A DNA stretch of 64,000 nt from Virgibacillus dokdonensis (GCF_900166595.1 NZ_LT745763.1:2476986-2540985); one strand, 5' to 3'; positions 44,001-53,071 are shown, numbered from the stretch's first letter. Numbers and translations are program-made. Notes: generated from the sequence alone by a model not told the origin.

Positions 44001-45551
44001 TAATATCATCTTCTCATCTGTAATAAGTACGATATAATGGGGAGAAAAATAAAGCTTTTCATTTTTGTTCGTTTTCTCTTCTATGGTTTGTCTACGTTCT
44101 TTTAATAATTGGTACAAGGAATACAACACTTGATCACGAGAACGTTCGTGATATATAAACCCGCGCACGTTAACATCTCTTAAACTAGCATGTGGTAGCC
44201 AGCGCATCCAATCCCATTCTTGCTTTTCTTCTTCTGGAAAAATTGTAATAAATTGCACGTCGTGATAACTATGAAATAATGCAAGTTGTGTAACTAATAA
44301 CTGCAACTGCTCTAACACAAGCGGACGATGACCGATATAGCCAACAGGTCCTTTGGTTAATGATGTAACAACGGGTACATTTTCAATTTCTTTATATTGA
44401 GATAAAAGCTCTCTTGCTTGATCTATAAGTTCATCCTTTTCTTGGGTAAATTCTTCATCATTAAAGTCAATTTTAAAGCTAGATGAAACCGTTCCTAAAC
44501 CCGCACGAAAATGCAGGAAATCATGCTGATACATGGTTTTTTCATAAATTCTTGCCTCCATATTTCTAACCATATCTCTAATCGTTACGATATCAGGATA
44601 ATGATAAAATAAAGCGTGGCGTTGCTCCTCACTTACTAAGTGCAGTTCTTTCGTTTTCCGTTGCAAATACGCTTTATATGTCTCTTCACGATGTTTCATA
44701 TCCGCTTTATATTTTTTAACACTTTTCACATAGGAAGTAATCGAAAATATTATCGTGACAATGGTAATCGATAGCATCACGATGATGTAAACCCCTCTAG
44801 GTTGAATTAGTGAAATAACAATCAGTGCTACAACCATTACTATTGGAGGTACGATCGTTCTTGCCAATTGTTCACTAGGCTTTGAAGGCTTATGTGCTGG
44901 TTTAGCAATCGTTCGATCTTCTTCAGGTTCCCGATAAATAATTCTAGGTGAACGATGATAATCTGGATACTCCCCGCTGTAAGGAGTAGTCACTTCTACC
45001 AATTCCACAAGCTTACTTGTAAAATCAAGATGTGATGTCATCACTTGTAATTCCTTTTCACCTACGCAAAACATCGTTCCAGCAACAAATAATTGGTCTC
45101 CAGGACATACGACTGCTTGCTTTTCAACAGCCTTAAAGTTATGAAAAATGGTTGCACCATTATTTTCTAGCTGAAAAGTAAACCCATTTTCCTGTCTGTG
45201 CAAGACGAAATCAACAGACGAATTAGGTAGCATAATATCGTCATATGAATGCGTGCCAACCGTTATTGTTTCTGCACCTGCAGCGTCATAGAATCTGGTT
45301 TCTTCCCTATGTAACAAATATAATTCCAACAGATGATCCGCTTCAGGGAGAGACAGTTGTTTTTCTAATTTCGCTTCCCCAATAAAAGCCTCGTTGCCAT
45401 TCCACATTAGTTTATGTGTTTGCTCTAAGTTGGAAAAAGTTATATTATCTGACCAGCTATTACCAATTATCATTTCCTTTTTTTCTTGATCTGGTAAATG
45501 GCATTTATGCAATTGATTATCATAAGTGACCATGAGTATTTTGTTTGCCAT
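41097..45551 (-). CDS. essC: T7SS motor ATPase EssC (YukBA type)
   Basis: Membrane-bound FtsK/SpoIIIE-type ATPase that drives export and selects substrates; 1484 residues, the usual length. The N-terminus holds two FHA-like domains (about 1-190), then two membrane helices near 225-265. ATPase domain 1 has an intact Walker A, GTTGSGKSE near 668. Domain 2 has SSPGYGKST near 1010. Domain 3 has a degenerate loop VVSDRQDGLDR near 1298, as in other EssC proteins. The C-terminal end, which determines effector specificity in Staphylococcus variants, directly precedes the effector module here. Confidence 0.95.
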   Translation of the reverse strand: MANKILMVTYDNQLHKCHLPDQEKKEMIIGNSWSDNITFSNLEQTHKLMWNGNEAFIGEAKLEKQLSLPEADHLLELYLLHREETRFYDAAGAETITVGTHSYDDIMLPNSSVDFVLHRQENGFTFQLENNGATIFHNFKAVEKQAVVCPGDQLFVAGTMFCVGEKELQVMTSHLDFTSKLVELVEVTTPYSGEYPDYHRSPRIIYREPEEDRTIAKPAHKPSKPSEQLARTIVPPIVMVVALIVISLIQPRGVYIIVMLSITIVTIIFSITSYVKSVKKYKADMKHREETYKAYLQRKTKELHLVSEEQRHALFYHYPDIVTIRDMVRNMEARIYEKTMYQHDFLHFRAGLGTVSSSFKIDFNDEEFTQEKDELIDQARELLSQYKEIENVPVVTSLTKGPVGYIGHRPLVLEQLQLLVTQLALFHSYHDVQFITIFPEEEKQEWDWMRWLPHASLRDVNVRGFIYHERSRDQVLYSLYQLLKERRQTIEEKTNKNEKLYFSPHYIVLITDEKMILDHIIMEFFNEDLSEIGVSLVFVQDVMQALPEHVKTVIDIRDAKHGNILLEEGELVNKKFHLDHYPEGFDKEEITRALAPINHLQNLKNSIPEKVTFLEMYDVENVTDLNIEHRWKVNETYKSLAVPLGLRGKEDIVQLNLHEKAHGPHGLVAGTTGSGKSEIIQSYILSLGINFHPYEVAFLLIDYKGGGMANLFHDMPHLLGTITNLDKAQSMRALASIKAELQKRQRLFGEHNVNHINQYQKLYKQGKASEAMPHLFLISDEFAELKSEQPDFMKELVSTARIGRSLGIHLILATQKPSGVVDDQIWSNSKFKLALKVQNASDSNEILKTPDAAEITLPGRAYLQVGNNEIYELFQSAWSGADYVPDKEDHEFIDTTVYAINDLGQYDILTEDLSGLANKQDVEKKPTELEAVIDYIATYTEKCQIDPLPRPWLPPLPERILPKEIHDVHFKEVWQEESKKSLVVTLGLLDQPELQSQSPLTLDLTKHGHIAVFSSPGYGKSTFLQTVTMNLVHQHHPEHLHVYLLDFGTNGLLPLKTLPHVADTMLLDEEEKVAKFIRLMSSKIKERKQKLSNYGVASMDMYEKASGDIVENQLIVIDNYDSVRDAAFSDEFEKLITQIAREGASIGIHLAISAGRQSAMRMPLLSNIKTQIPLYLIEETEARGIVGRTEIEIEEIPGRGMIKLDEPALFQTMLPAEGEETLAIIDAIQATAKEMEAFWDGELPEEIPMMPEGVVDFEKFKNNRKTKQLVKGMQVPLGLEFEEVQPLAFDPIQHGHLTVVSDRQDGLDRLRQSLAKNVSLLSGFYQTMLIDTAEQQLSDIGKSLHAYISEKEGVISVKNDLMTEINIRTKQTTGENVRWLVLIADVKDFCDRTQLEVDEITLLIEQGKKAGIHFIFIGDYSYIGLSFEQVAKYIRSQAIVGLMSMRLGDQDIFKQPFIRQEKYPNPFECYLAMDHQHTKLKIPE

Positions 45552-45715
45552 TACGTTTCTCCCTCTCTAAAACGTTACAATATAAAATATGTGGACAGTT
45601 TCTGGACGCCAATGTTTATACCACGCAAGATACACGGCGCTTGATGTCATACCTGTAATGAGCGTGTGTATCGATGAAGCAACACGAAAGATTAATTTAA
45701 TAGATGGCTAAAAAG

Positions 45716-47005
45716 CTATTTTTCCTTTTCTTTATCACCACTATCTTCTTTCTTTTTATTGTCCTCATTTGATTGCGCTTCTTGTTCTGTTTGGTTAGTA
45801 TCTTCCGCCTCTGACTCACTTGCCGGTACTATTTCTTCATCCTCGTCTTGTAAATCAAACTCCTCACGGTACTGTTCTAATTCATCTTGTAACTTTTTAA
45901 CAGTCTTTTCTCTCTCTGATCCTGTTAAGTCTGGATTGTTTTTAGCTTCCTCTATCTTTTGAATAAGTCCGTGTATAATTAAGACAGGGTCATCAATGTA
46001 CTTGGCCTTTTCAAGCGATGTATCAAATTCTCCCCTGCCATTGTAAATCCAATAGGTTAAGTAATCAGGATCACTTTTCAAACTGACATTTTTTAAAATA
46101 ACTTCCTTCTCTGCATCAGGTAAGTTTTCCACGTTAATATAGGAATGAGCTAAAATATACATCGTTTGAATCGGTAGCTTTTCTGGATCTTCCCCCTCTA
46201 AAGTGGAAATAACATCGCCATAGGAAGAAGCCAAATACTCACCGTGAGCTTCTAATAGATTATCTTGGTAAGGTGCTTTTATAATGCCGTAATAAATGAC
46301 GGGAACGGTTAACAATACGGAAACGATAATCATAATAATGGAAAGTTGCTTAAATAAACGAAAGCGTTTCGTTGGTACAACTGTCATCGTTTGTTCTGTT
46401 TTGACTTGTTCTTCCTGATAACTTTTATACAATAAATCTTTGAGCTCTGCTAAGTCGGCTACTTCACTTACCTGTCGTTGAAATTCGGTTTCCGTTGCAT
46501 TTTGTAACGACCCATGATAAAGCTGATCAAAATTAAATTTTTTAGAGAATAAAGCGATCACATAGCATTTTAATTGTTTTAAAAAATCTGCTTCATCCCA
46601 TTCATAAGGTGGTACAAGCTTGCGAATCCCTCGATAGATAACAACAGGCATCAGATTATCATTAACCATCAGGTTATCAGGATGAAGAACAAAGGTTATC
46701 CTCGTGTTCAAAATAGGCTCTAATTGAAACATGTTGCACAGTAATCGTAATTTTTCATTTCTATGTAATTGCAGTAGTTGATCCCAGTTTTTCCATCTAG
46801 GCTCTAACTTAAATGTAAATTGAAATGCATCTTTTTCTTCCTCTATAGTGAGCGGGGCAAAAAAATCAGAAGGATGTAACATGATATCCATTTGGCGAAC
46901 ATCATGTACAGCGGTTTGTGATTTCGGTAAACGCATTTTCCAATTAGTTTGATCCATTTCAAATTGCAATGTGAGGTTTTCAAATTCGATTGTTTTTTCC
47001 TTCAT
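45716..47005 (-). CDS. essB: T7SS membrane protein EssB (YukC)
   Basis: Core membrane component, 429 residues. The N-terminal cytoplasmic pseudokinase-like domain (about 1-220) includes NDNLMPVVIYRGIRKLVPPY. A single membrane helix follows (LSIIMIIVSVLLTVPVIYYG, near 230-250). The outer domain starts with APYQDNLLEAHGEYLASSYG and is rich in helical repeats. The last 70 residues are a highly acidic Glu/Asp/Lys tail. It lies between esaB and essC in the standard order, all in one direction. Confidence 0.93.
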   Translation of the reverse strand: MKEKTIEFENLTLQFEMDQTNWKMRLPKSQTAVHDVRQMDIMLHPSDFFAPLTIEEEKDAFQFTFKLEPRWKNWDQLLQLHRNEKLRLLCNMFQLEPILNTRITFVLHPDNLMVNDNLMPVVIYRGIRKLVPPYEWDEADFLKQLKCYVIALFSKKFNFDQLYHGSLQNATETEFQRQVSEVADLAELKDLLYKSYQEEQVKTEQTMTVVPTKRFRLFKQLSIIMIIVSVLLTVPVIYYGIIKAPYQDNLLEAHGEYLASSYGDVISTLEGEDPEKLPIQTMYILAHSYINVENLPDAEKEVILKNVSLKSDPDYLTYWIYNGRGEFDTSLEKAKYIDDPVLIIHGLIQKIEEAKNNPDLTGSEREKTVKKLQDELEQYREEFDLQDEDEEIVPASESEAEDTNQTEQEAQSNEDNKKKEDSGDKEKEK

Positions 47006-47102
47006 TTCCCATTAACTCCTTTGTCCTCCAGTAAAAATGCATATTCCGCTTACAACACGACATATTGTGTCAAGCTCGATCATTTTAGCCATATGTTTCT
47101 TG

Positions 47103-47354
47103 TTATTGAACAACTAATATATCTCCATCTGTAACAGGGTAATTGACGATATAATCATCATCTGCAATGAACAGTTTCTTCGTGGTAACTTTGATGGCAT
47201 AGTAAGAATGCTCTGGTAGCGTAATATGTAGGGCATCTGTTACATAATAGAGTAATTGTTTTACCGTTAATTGTGTGGGGATACGGAGGTCGTAAACTCC
47301 GCATCCAATGTTGTTAAAATCCATTGTCACATTAATATGGGTATCTTGTGCCAT
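47103..47354 (-). CDS. esaB: Ubiquitin-like T7SS protein EsaB (YukD)
   Basis: 83-residue cytoplasmic protein with the beta-grasp pattern of YukD: THINVTMDFNNIGCGVYDLR, then IPTQLTVKQLLYYV and a closing DDYIVNYPVTDGDILVV. The family regulates or assembles the secretion machine. It ends 97 bases before essB and starts 12 bases after essA, inside the operon. Confidence 0.9.
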   Translation of the reverse strand: MAQDTHINVTMDFNNIGCGVYDLRIPTQLTVKQLLYYVTDALHITLPEHSYYAIKVTTKKLFIADDDYIVNYPVTDGDILVVQ

Positions 47355-47366
47355 TTGTTATTTCTC

Positions 47367-47864
47367 CTAATTTAACATTTTTTGCATCATTACATAGATT
47401 CCACCACATAAAAGTAAAGCAAAACCTGTTAACACATATAACCATGTATTACTAGATTGGCTTGTCTCTGCTATCTGATCTTTATTCGGCTTCGAGGTAG
47501 ATGCGGCAATCTCTTCATAATCTTTCGTGAACAGGTCGTCTTTAACGGAATCCAATGTCTTATTTGTTTGCACATCCTTTGCAAAGAGATCTGACTCCAG
47601 TTCTTCTAAAGACTGCTGCTGCTCCGCTTTCTTTTCAGCAATGATTTTAGATGTTTCTTCTGTAAATAGTGTAGGGAAAATCTTTTCTAACTCTGTTTCC
47701 TGGTTAACTGTATTTTTCTTATCATCTTCCACAATACGGTCAATTTTCATTTCTAAGTCTCCATCACTATCGGCACTAGCCGCTGGTGTTTGGTATCCCC
47801 AAACAACCAGCACGCTAATAACAAGTGTGAGGGTCGCTTTAACTAGCCTCTGCTTCTTTTTCAT
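47367..47864 (-). CDS. essA: T7SS membrane protein EssA
   Basis: The ATG at 47864 has GGGG nine bases upstream; two earlier in-frame starts sit on or before that site. The product has a signal-like N-terminus (basic start, hydrophobic LVISVLVVWG, then ASADS), an acidic helical middle of about 90 residues (LEKIFPTLFTEETSKIIAEK; two related D-LF-KD motifs) and a C-terminal helix (TWLYVLTGFALLLCGGIYVM). This matches the EssA layout of 150-180 residues. It overlaps the 3' end of esaA by 26 bases. Confidence 0.85.
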   Translation of the reverse strand: MKKKQRLVKATLTLVISVLVVWGYQTPAASADSDGDLEMKIDRIVEDDKKNTVNQETELEKIFPTLFTEETSKIIAEKKAEQQQSLEELESDLFAKDVQTNKTLDSVKDDLFTKDYEEIAASTSKPNKDQIAETSQSSNTWLYVLTGFALLLCGGIYVMMQKMLN

Positions 47865-50800
47865 TGCCCACATCCCCTTTTTGTGTTGAGCGATGTACAA
47901 CAAACAAATTGGCTAAAGCACCTACTATTACAACACCAATCATAATAAAGATGGACGCGGAGTAATTAGCTTCTCCTTGTACAACACGAAACAAAAGGGT
48001 TTCAACATATTGCAGTGGCGAGAATTCTTTCCACGTCTCCATTCCTTTTATACCTGTTCCAAAAGCATTTGTTAAGAACAGATATAGACTGAGCACCACT
48101 AAAAGTATAAACATACCAATCATTTTAACTTGTCTTAATAAATAAGTGGAAAAAAGTAACATTCCCGTAATTAATAAGACAATAAGCGTTGTAAGCATTA
48201 ACATATCACTATCAGCAATTTCCATTGTATAACTAGATACAACACCAATCACAATACCTTCTAATACGCCAATACCAATCGTTATAAGTGTAATTGGTAT
48301 GTTCAGGCTCATTATTGTTTTTCCTTCCGAAAATGGATCTCTCTCCATACGCTTCTGGTTTATTGTTGAAATAACATAGGCTGTAAACAAGACAACAATG
48401 AAACAGATTAACACAAGATAGTATGGTGTAAATGAATCACTGGATGTAATCGTTCCTTCATTACTTGTTTGAACTGGATTGGATAAGAAATCATATAAGT
48501 CTTCATTTTGCCTGTCACCAATACGACTATTTGCTAATACACCAGTGAAGTTCTCGGCAAAATTCTCATCATCCATTAATTTATTTGTCATATTTTCTGA
48601 CAACGTTTCTACTTGTTGAACAATATCATCGCCACTTTCTTGAATCGTCGTCGCTTGCTCATTAATACTATCGAAAGTATCATAAACTACATCACCTTCA
48701 TTTACATTTCTCTGTGCTTGCTCCGACAAAGATTGACTAGCTGATAGTAGTGGCTGAAAGCTGTCATCCAAGGAAACGATGGCAGACTGCTCTTCATCTT
48801 CTTTTGTTTGAATTTGTTCTTGAGATTCCAGTAAGTTCAAGCTTTTCTCTCGCCAAGCTTCTACATTACTTAAAGTTGTTTCAAGACTTTTATTCAAGAC
48901 CCTAGCCCTTTCAGCAGTTTCATCTATTTTATTCACTAAAGCATCCGCATTGCTGTTCATTAATGCAACTTTCTCTTCATGAATTTCTATTTGAGCTTGT
49001 AATTGTTCCCATGGAGTGCGGATTTCTTTAGCCACTTCATCACTAATTTGTAAGACTATATAGTCTTTGATTAAACCAGGAACATCTTTTTTATTAAAAA
49101 GATAATATAACGAATCTTTAGTAGCTAATTCTTTTAAAGGTTTACCTTTAATTTGTTCCGGTAAATTCGCCCCCCCCATATGCAAACCAAAATAACTTTC
49201 GTAGGTTGAGAATAGTTTTTGGTAAGGGGTTACCGTGTTCGTTACAGCTTTAATTAATTGATTCGTCGCTTTATCCATTCCTTCCATCGGAGTCATAATT
49301 TCATGGTTAATGCGATTATTAATGACTTTAACTCTTTTGGTTGCTGGTTTTAGCTTCTCAAGCGGGACACTATCTTCTTCGTCCGATGGTTCATCCTCAT
49401 CTGAGACATCCCCGCCCCCTGGCTCGTCCGGATTATTATTTCCAGGTGTTTCTCCATCCTCACCTAAACTTCCACCTTCTTCAGAATCGCTCTGTTCATC
49501 GCTTCCCTCAGACTTTTCTTCTGAAGTTGGTTTTTGCTTCGCTTTATTATCTGAAGTGTCAACATTTTTTCCTTGTTGCTCCACCTCTACCTCTGCATTC
49601 GCAACAAGTGGTGTTTCTGCTGTTTCAATTTGGGCTGTTTCAGGAACATCTACATTATTAATATCTTTTTGATGAAGCTTCCACTTCCAAGGAATTGGTT
49701 GGAATATGTCTATATTTGAATTTTTATCACGCAACCGTAGTGTAACCTGAACGGTAAATACACCTTCTTCATTCGCTGGAAGAATAATTTCACCATCATA
49801 ATATTCTCTTGTATAATCTTCTTCGCCAATACCAGGAATGGTAAGATGTAAGTTTTCCACATTATATTTTTCGAGAATACGCTTTGGTATTTTTAATTTG
49901 AATGTTTGTGCTGATTTTTTATTTTTTGGCAACTTGACGGAATCAGACATCGTCATCCCTGAAGTATGCAACTTTTCTTTTAGTTTGTTTATCTTATATG
50001 ATAGGAGTTTGGTTGGGTCACCACCCGGGTTAAGATTTTCATCTTTGCCTAAGCCGTCTTCATTCATATATTTTTCTGTTACCGCAATAACATTTCTAAT
50101 TTCCTTGATTGTCCGCTTTGGCAAACCGACTTCTTCAAAGTCCTCCATATCCATTGAAGGTAATCTTCTTATGTGCTTATGAATATTGTCTTTTGCATGA
50201 ACAGCTGGCTTTTTTAAAAGCATATTTACCAGTTGATCATCTTTACCCAGCTTATTGGTAAGTAGTCCATCTAAACGATCTGAAATTACCCCAGTAAAAC
50301 CGCCCCAATATTCTGGGTTTATTCGTTTTTCAATATCATTATACGTTTTCTGGACTTGCGTTAATGAATCATCTAAATGCTTCCTTAATACATTCGCTCT
50401 TGTTGCAATATTACCCCCGGGATTACTTTTATACATTACAGAATTCACAGGTGGTTTAATTTCTTCCATACCGCCGTTATTCTGTAATTGTTCATTAATC
50501 AATTTATTTGCCAACTGTAAACGTTCCAACTCTTGTTCTACTTCCTGTTGCTTTAAGGAGCGATCAAATTCATTTAAAGTTTGATAGAATTCGAGAATTT
50601 GCGTATTATTTTGCTCTTTTAATTTTTTAACATCATGAACAGATGACAAATAATCTTCATCCAGTTCTGCATCATCTAACAGCTCTTTTTCAAAGTTATT
50701 CATTATTTCCTGAAAGCCTTGAAAGCTATCCTTCGATACCTCTGTGCTATCTTTTATCGTGCTAAATTGATTGGTATAATTATCTAAAGGATTATACACT

Positions 50801-51372
50801 TCACTGCTCATAGTGTTTGTAAATACGGCTTGTTTTTCAATAATGCCACCAATATTATCCTGCGCATTCTGCAGATTTCCGACAATACTTGCAAAATAAA
50901 CGTCAATAATCCTACGATTAAATTGATTAAGAATATTACTGGCTGTTTTTTCTGCTTCCGCTTTTATTTGCTCATTATCCGTTGCGTTAATCTTATAATT
51001 TAAAACGACTTGGTCTGGCGATTCCGAATCAATAGATAGCGCTTTTTCGGAAAAATCATTAGGAATCACAATCATCATGTCATATGTACCACGTTTTAAG
51101 CCACTTTCTGCTACCCCGCGGCTAACTACAAACCACTCATGATTGTCTTCATTGTTCACCCCTTGGACGAAAGCCTCTCCAAAAGCTAGTTCTTGTCCAT
51201 TTAAGATAGACCCCTCATCTTCATTAACAAGCGCTACAGCCATTGCTTTATTTGATTCTGATTCATCCTTTTCTGTTTGTTCTTGTTGACTTAAAGCAAG
51301 ATAGGATAAGCCTGATGCTAAGATAACGATTAATACTAAAAACAGGAACCAGCGTTTATCCAATTTTTTCAT
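47839..51372 (-). CDS. esaA: T7SS protein EsaA (YueB type)
   Basis: Large membrane protein that projects from the cell; in Bacillus subtilis the homologue YueB is the SPP1 phage receptor. The 1177 residues begin with one membrane helix (WFLFLVLIVILASGLSYLAL), followed by a YhgE/Pip-like outer domain (GTYDMMIVIPNDFSEKAL), long coiled-coil stretches, and a very acidic Gly/Pro/Ser/Glu linker at about 590-680. Five or six C-terminal helices follow from about 985. Between helix-flanking regions the extracellular part is roughly 930 residues. It is preceded by esxA and a hairpin. Confidence 0.93.
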   Translation of the reverse strand: MKKLDKRWFLFLVLIVILASGLSYLALSQQEQTEKDESESNKAMAVALVNEDEGSILNGQELAFGEAFVQGVNNEDNHEWFVVSRGVAESGLKRGTYDMMIVIPNDFSEKALSIDSESPDQVVLNYKINATDNEQIKAEAEKTASNILNQFNRRIIDVYFASIVGNLQNAQDNIGGIIEKQAVFTNTMSSEVYNPLDNYTNQFSTIKDSTEVSKDSFQGFQEIMNNFEKELLDDAELDEDYLSSVHDVKKLKEQNNTQILEFYQTLNEFDRSLKQQEVEQELERLQLANKLINEQLQNNGGMEEIKPPVNSVMYKSNPGGNIATRANVLRKHLDDSLTQVQKTYNDIEKRINPEYWGGFTGVISDRLDGLLTNKLGKDDQLVNMLLKKPAVHAKDNIHKHIRRLPSMDMEDFEEVGLPKRTIKEIRNVIAVTEKYMNEDGLGKDENLNPGGDPTKLLSYKINKLKEKLHTSGMTMSDSVKLPKNKKSAQTFKLKIPKRILEKYNVENLHLTIPGIGEEDYTREYYDGEIILPANEEGVFTVQVTLRLRDKNSNIDIFQPIPWKWKLHQKDINNVDVPETAQIETAETPLVANAEVEVEQQGKNVDTSDNKAKQKPTSEEKSEGSDEQSDSEEGGSLGEDGETPGNNNPDEPGGGDVSDEDEPSDEEDSVPLEKLKPATKRVKVINNRINHEIMTPMEGMDKATNQLIKAVTNTVTPYQKLFSTYESYFGLHMGGANLPEQIKGKPLKELATKDSLYYLFNKKDVPGLIKDYIVLQISDEVAKEIRTPWEQLQAQIEIHEEKVALMNSNADALVNKIDETAERARVLNKSLETTLSNVEAWREKSLNLLESQEQIQTKEDEEQSAIVSLDDSFQPLLSASQSLSEQAQRNVNEGDVVYDTFDSINEQATTIQESGDDIVQQVETLSENMTNKLMDDENFAENFTGVLANSRIGDRQNEDLYDFLSNPVQTSNEGTITSSDSFTPYYLVLICFIVVLFTAYVISTINQKRMERDPFSEGKTIMSLNIPITLITIGIGVLEGIVIGVVSSYTMEIADSDMLMLTTLIVLLITGMLLFSTYLLRQVKMIGMFILLVVLSLYLFLTNAFGTGIKGMETWKEFSPLQYVETLLFRVVQGEANYSASIFIMIGVVIVGALANLFVVHRSTQKGDVGNEKEAEAS

Positions 51373-51434
51373 AACAAACAGCTCCTAGAAGTTTCACAAT
51401 TTATTTTGTTACATGAATCACTAATCGCAAAATC

Positions 51435-51466
51435 TTGTTCGTTTTTTTATACTATCTTTCCAAAAC
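51435..51466. repeat. Palindromic repeat, short derivative (copy H)
   Basis: GTTTTTTTATACTATCTTTCCAAAAC contains the left-half core TTTATACTAT fused to CTTTCC, as if the loop had been lost. Confidence 0.35.
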
Positions 51467-51469
51467 AGA

Positions 51470-51495
51470 AGCTGCACAACTTAAGCCGTGCAGCT
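51470..51495 (-). terminator. Hairpin between esxA and esaA
   Basis: AGCTGCAC (51470-51477) pairs with GTGCAGCT (51488-51495). On the minus strand it is followed by TCTGTTTTGG, a weak T run. It could partially terminate after esxA, giving more of the small secreted protein than of the machine genes. Confidence 0.55.
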
Positions 51496-51550
51496 CTCAT
51501 AATGAGTCACGAAACGTTGTTTACGACAATTTTTCGCTCATATATAAGCC

Positions 51551-51847
51551 TTATCTAAGTCCAAAATTTTGGGACAATGCTTCGTCTTGTTGTGCAACAG
51601 CCTCAGCAGTTTTTGTTAATTGCATCTCAATTTCTTTCATTAAATGAGCAAAATCTTGCACTTTAGGCTTCAATTCGCGGAATTGATCATCAAAGCGTTC
51701 GAAAGCACGACCTTCCCATTCACCGCGCAGCTCCTCTTGTAGGTTTGATAGATCTCTTAGAATTTGTTCAATTTGATCAGAACTCGCCCCATACCGTTTT
51801 GCTTTTGCCTGTAGCTGTTCAGGCGTCATACGAATTTGTCCTGCCAC
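51551..51847 (-). CDS. esxA: WXG100 secreted protein EsxA (YukE)
   Basis: Small T7SS substrate of 98 residues, two helices joined by the WXG turn (here WEG in LRGEWEGRAFERF, near 41-45). The C-terminal helix carries a YxxxD/E-like region (AVAQQDEAL), and the protein begins GQIRMTPEQLQAKAKRYG. The start is GTG at 51847 with AAGGGAG ten bases upstream. It is the first gene of the locus; the downstream hairpin and a 180-base gap suggest that it also makes a separate short transcript. Confidence 0.95.
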   Translation of the reverse strand: MAGQIRMTPEQLQAKAKRYGASSDQIEQILRDLSNLQEELRGEWEGRAFERFDDQFRELKPKVQDFAHLMKEIEMQLTKTAEAVAQQDEALSQNFGLR

Positions 51848-52178
51848 TACATCTCATCTCCCTTTGTTAATTTACTTTAGAGGCAAAATTAAATTAGTGA
51901 ACCTCTTTCTACAAGACTAATCAACCGAATTTTCTATGTCAATTGACTATATGCATTTTTTGGATAATTGATAATAAAGACCCATTTTATACAGAATGTA
52001 CATTTTTCACATGGTAAAAATAGGAAATAAGTACCTCGTCCAAAACAGGACTAATGTCCCGATATAATGTTTACTCCATTAAATGCTCAACTGAAGAGAG
52101 CTGATTCATGTAATAGAATCAGCTCTAAACCTCTCCTATAAAAGCACCTTCGAATAGTACGCAAAAATAACGAATAAT
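51848..52178 (-). promoter_or_regulatory. Upstream region of the T7SS operon
   Basis: On the minus strand TTGACA (complement at 51937-51942) is followed after 17 bases by TAGTCT, a weak -10. It lies about 90 bases before esxA. A short hairpin (GAGCTGATTC/GAATCAGCTC near 52095-52122) ends the neighbouring gene. Nothing else was recognised in these 330 bases. Confidence 0.45.
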
Positions 52179-52436
52179 CTACCAAAAGAAAAATGGTAAT
52201 ATGGCTAATGATGCAATTGCACCTAAAGCAACACCGTAGCCGAATCCATATCCAAATCCATAAAAACCAAAACCAAAGCCTCCCAGTCCACGTCCTCTAT
52301 CTAACGGCCTCATGTAAACTCGGTTTGGGCTCACTTTTTCAATGATACCTCGATGAACTTTCCCGCAATGTGTTTTAATCTCTACGGCCTTTCCCATATG
52401 ACGTTGACATAATGAATAATAATGCGAACCTGACAT
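52179..52436 (-). CDS. Small glycine-rich protein with membrane-like tail, 85 aa
   Basis: Not recognised as a named protein. The start is the ATG at 52436 with GGGGGTG eight bases before it. The first half (VEIKTHCGKVHRGIIEKVSP, NRVYMRP) looks like a small beta-barrel of LSm type. The second half is a Gly/Phe/Tyr run (GLGGFGFGFYGFGYGFGYG) followed by a hydrophobic end (ALGAIASLAILPFFFW). Similar short Gly-rich proteins occur in spore coats of Bacillaceae, and the YjcZ genes lie nearby; a spore role is a guess. Confidence 0.6.
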   Translation of the reverse strand: MSGSHYYSLCQRHMGKAVEIKTHCGKVHRGIIEKVSPNRVYMRPLDRGRGLGGFGFGFYGFGYGFGYGVALGAIASLAILPFFFW

Positions 52437-52563
52437 ATAAATTTCACCCCCAATGTATAAGTCAGATACAACATCATATGAGATAGTAATTAGCCCTGTA
52501 AAAGACAAATTACTCAGGTAATCAGCGGAAAATTAATGTTAAAAAGTTTCCTTTAGCAAAATT

Positions 52564-52651
52564 CAGCTTGTCGTCCAGTCTTAAGGCGTAAGCTATTTTT
52601 CTTATACTACAAACCTTAAAAAATTTTTTGGCTTTCCTAGAGTGTAAAAAA
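52564..52651. repeat. Palindromic repeat, copy E
   Basis: Core TTTTTCTTATACTACAAACC, then about 20 A/T-rich bases, then GGCTTTCCTAGAGTGTAAAAAA. A preceding GTCC..AAGGCGTAAG segment resembles the extension seen in copies D and F. It occupies the gap between the Gly-rich gene and the first YjcZ gene. Confidence 0.65.
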
Positions 52652-52787
52652 TTGTAGGGATATTAGTATGTATAGCGCCATTTAACGAAATTTCTTTCAA
52701 ATAAATTCAAGCATAATAGGTGATCACCCATATCATTTCCATTGCGTAGGCATACATTATTATTGTAAAAGAACTGGAGGTGTTTAA

Positions 52788-52889
52788 ATGGGTGAAGCTG
52801 TTGCAGGTTATGGCTACGGCGGTGGATTTGCCTTAATTGTCGTATTGTTTATTCTGTTAATTATTGTAGGGGTTGCCTACATCTGTTAA
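52788..52889 (+). CDS. YjcZ-family sporulation peptide, 33 aa
   Basis: Reads [20 protein letters not shown] followed by [13 protein letters not shown]. The [22 protein letters not shown] core is characteristic of YjcZ-type peptides, small membrane proteins linked with sporulation in Bacillus. ATG with ACTGGAGGTG upstream. A second member follows 27 bases downstream on the same strand. Confidence 0.88.
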   Translation: MGEAVAGYGYGGGFALIVVLFILLIIVGVAYIC

Positions 52890-52916
52890 CAATTCATAAA
52901 GATAGGAGGATAAACT

Positions 52917-53054
52917 ATGGGATATGGATATAATTGCGGTTGTGGAGGATACGGTTACTCCGCACCTGCTGGATATGGCTGTGGTATCGGCGGGTTTGCT
53001 TTAATTGTTGTTCTATTCATCTTACTCATTATCGTTGGAGCAGCATGCTTTTAA
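52917..53054 (+). CDS. YjcZ-family sporulation peptide, 45 aa
   Basis: Same core as its neighbour ([20 protein letters not shown]) with a longer Cys/Gly/Tyr-rich head ([20 protein letters not shown]). ATG with AGGAGG six bases upstream. The pair share an operon that ends in the terminator at 53072-53103. The four cysteines may cross-link in the spore coat; this is inference. Confidence 0.88.
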   Translation: MGYGYNCGCGGYGYSAPAGYGCGIGGFALIVVLFILLIIVGAACF

Positions 53055-53071
53055 GATTTTACCACTACAGG

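Noticed and set aside
41097..45551. Possible split or degenerate EssC
   Set aside because: The third ATPase loop is degenerate in EssC proteins generally; the frame is intact and of normal length.
51435..51647. 70-codon plus-strand frame across the start of the esxA gap
   Set aside because: It runs antisense into esxA and over the hairpin; no ribosome binding site or family.
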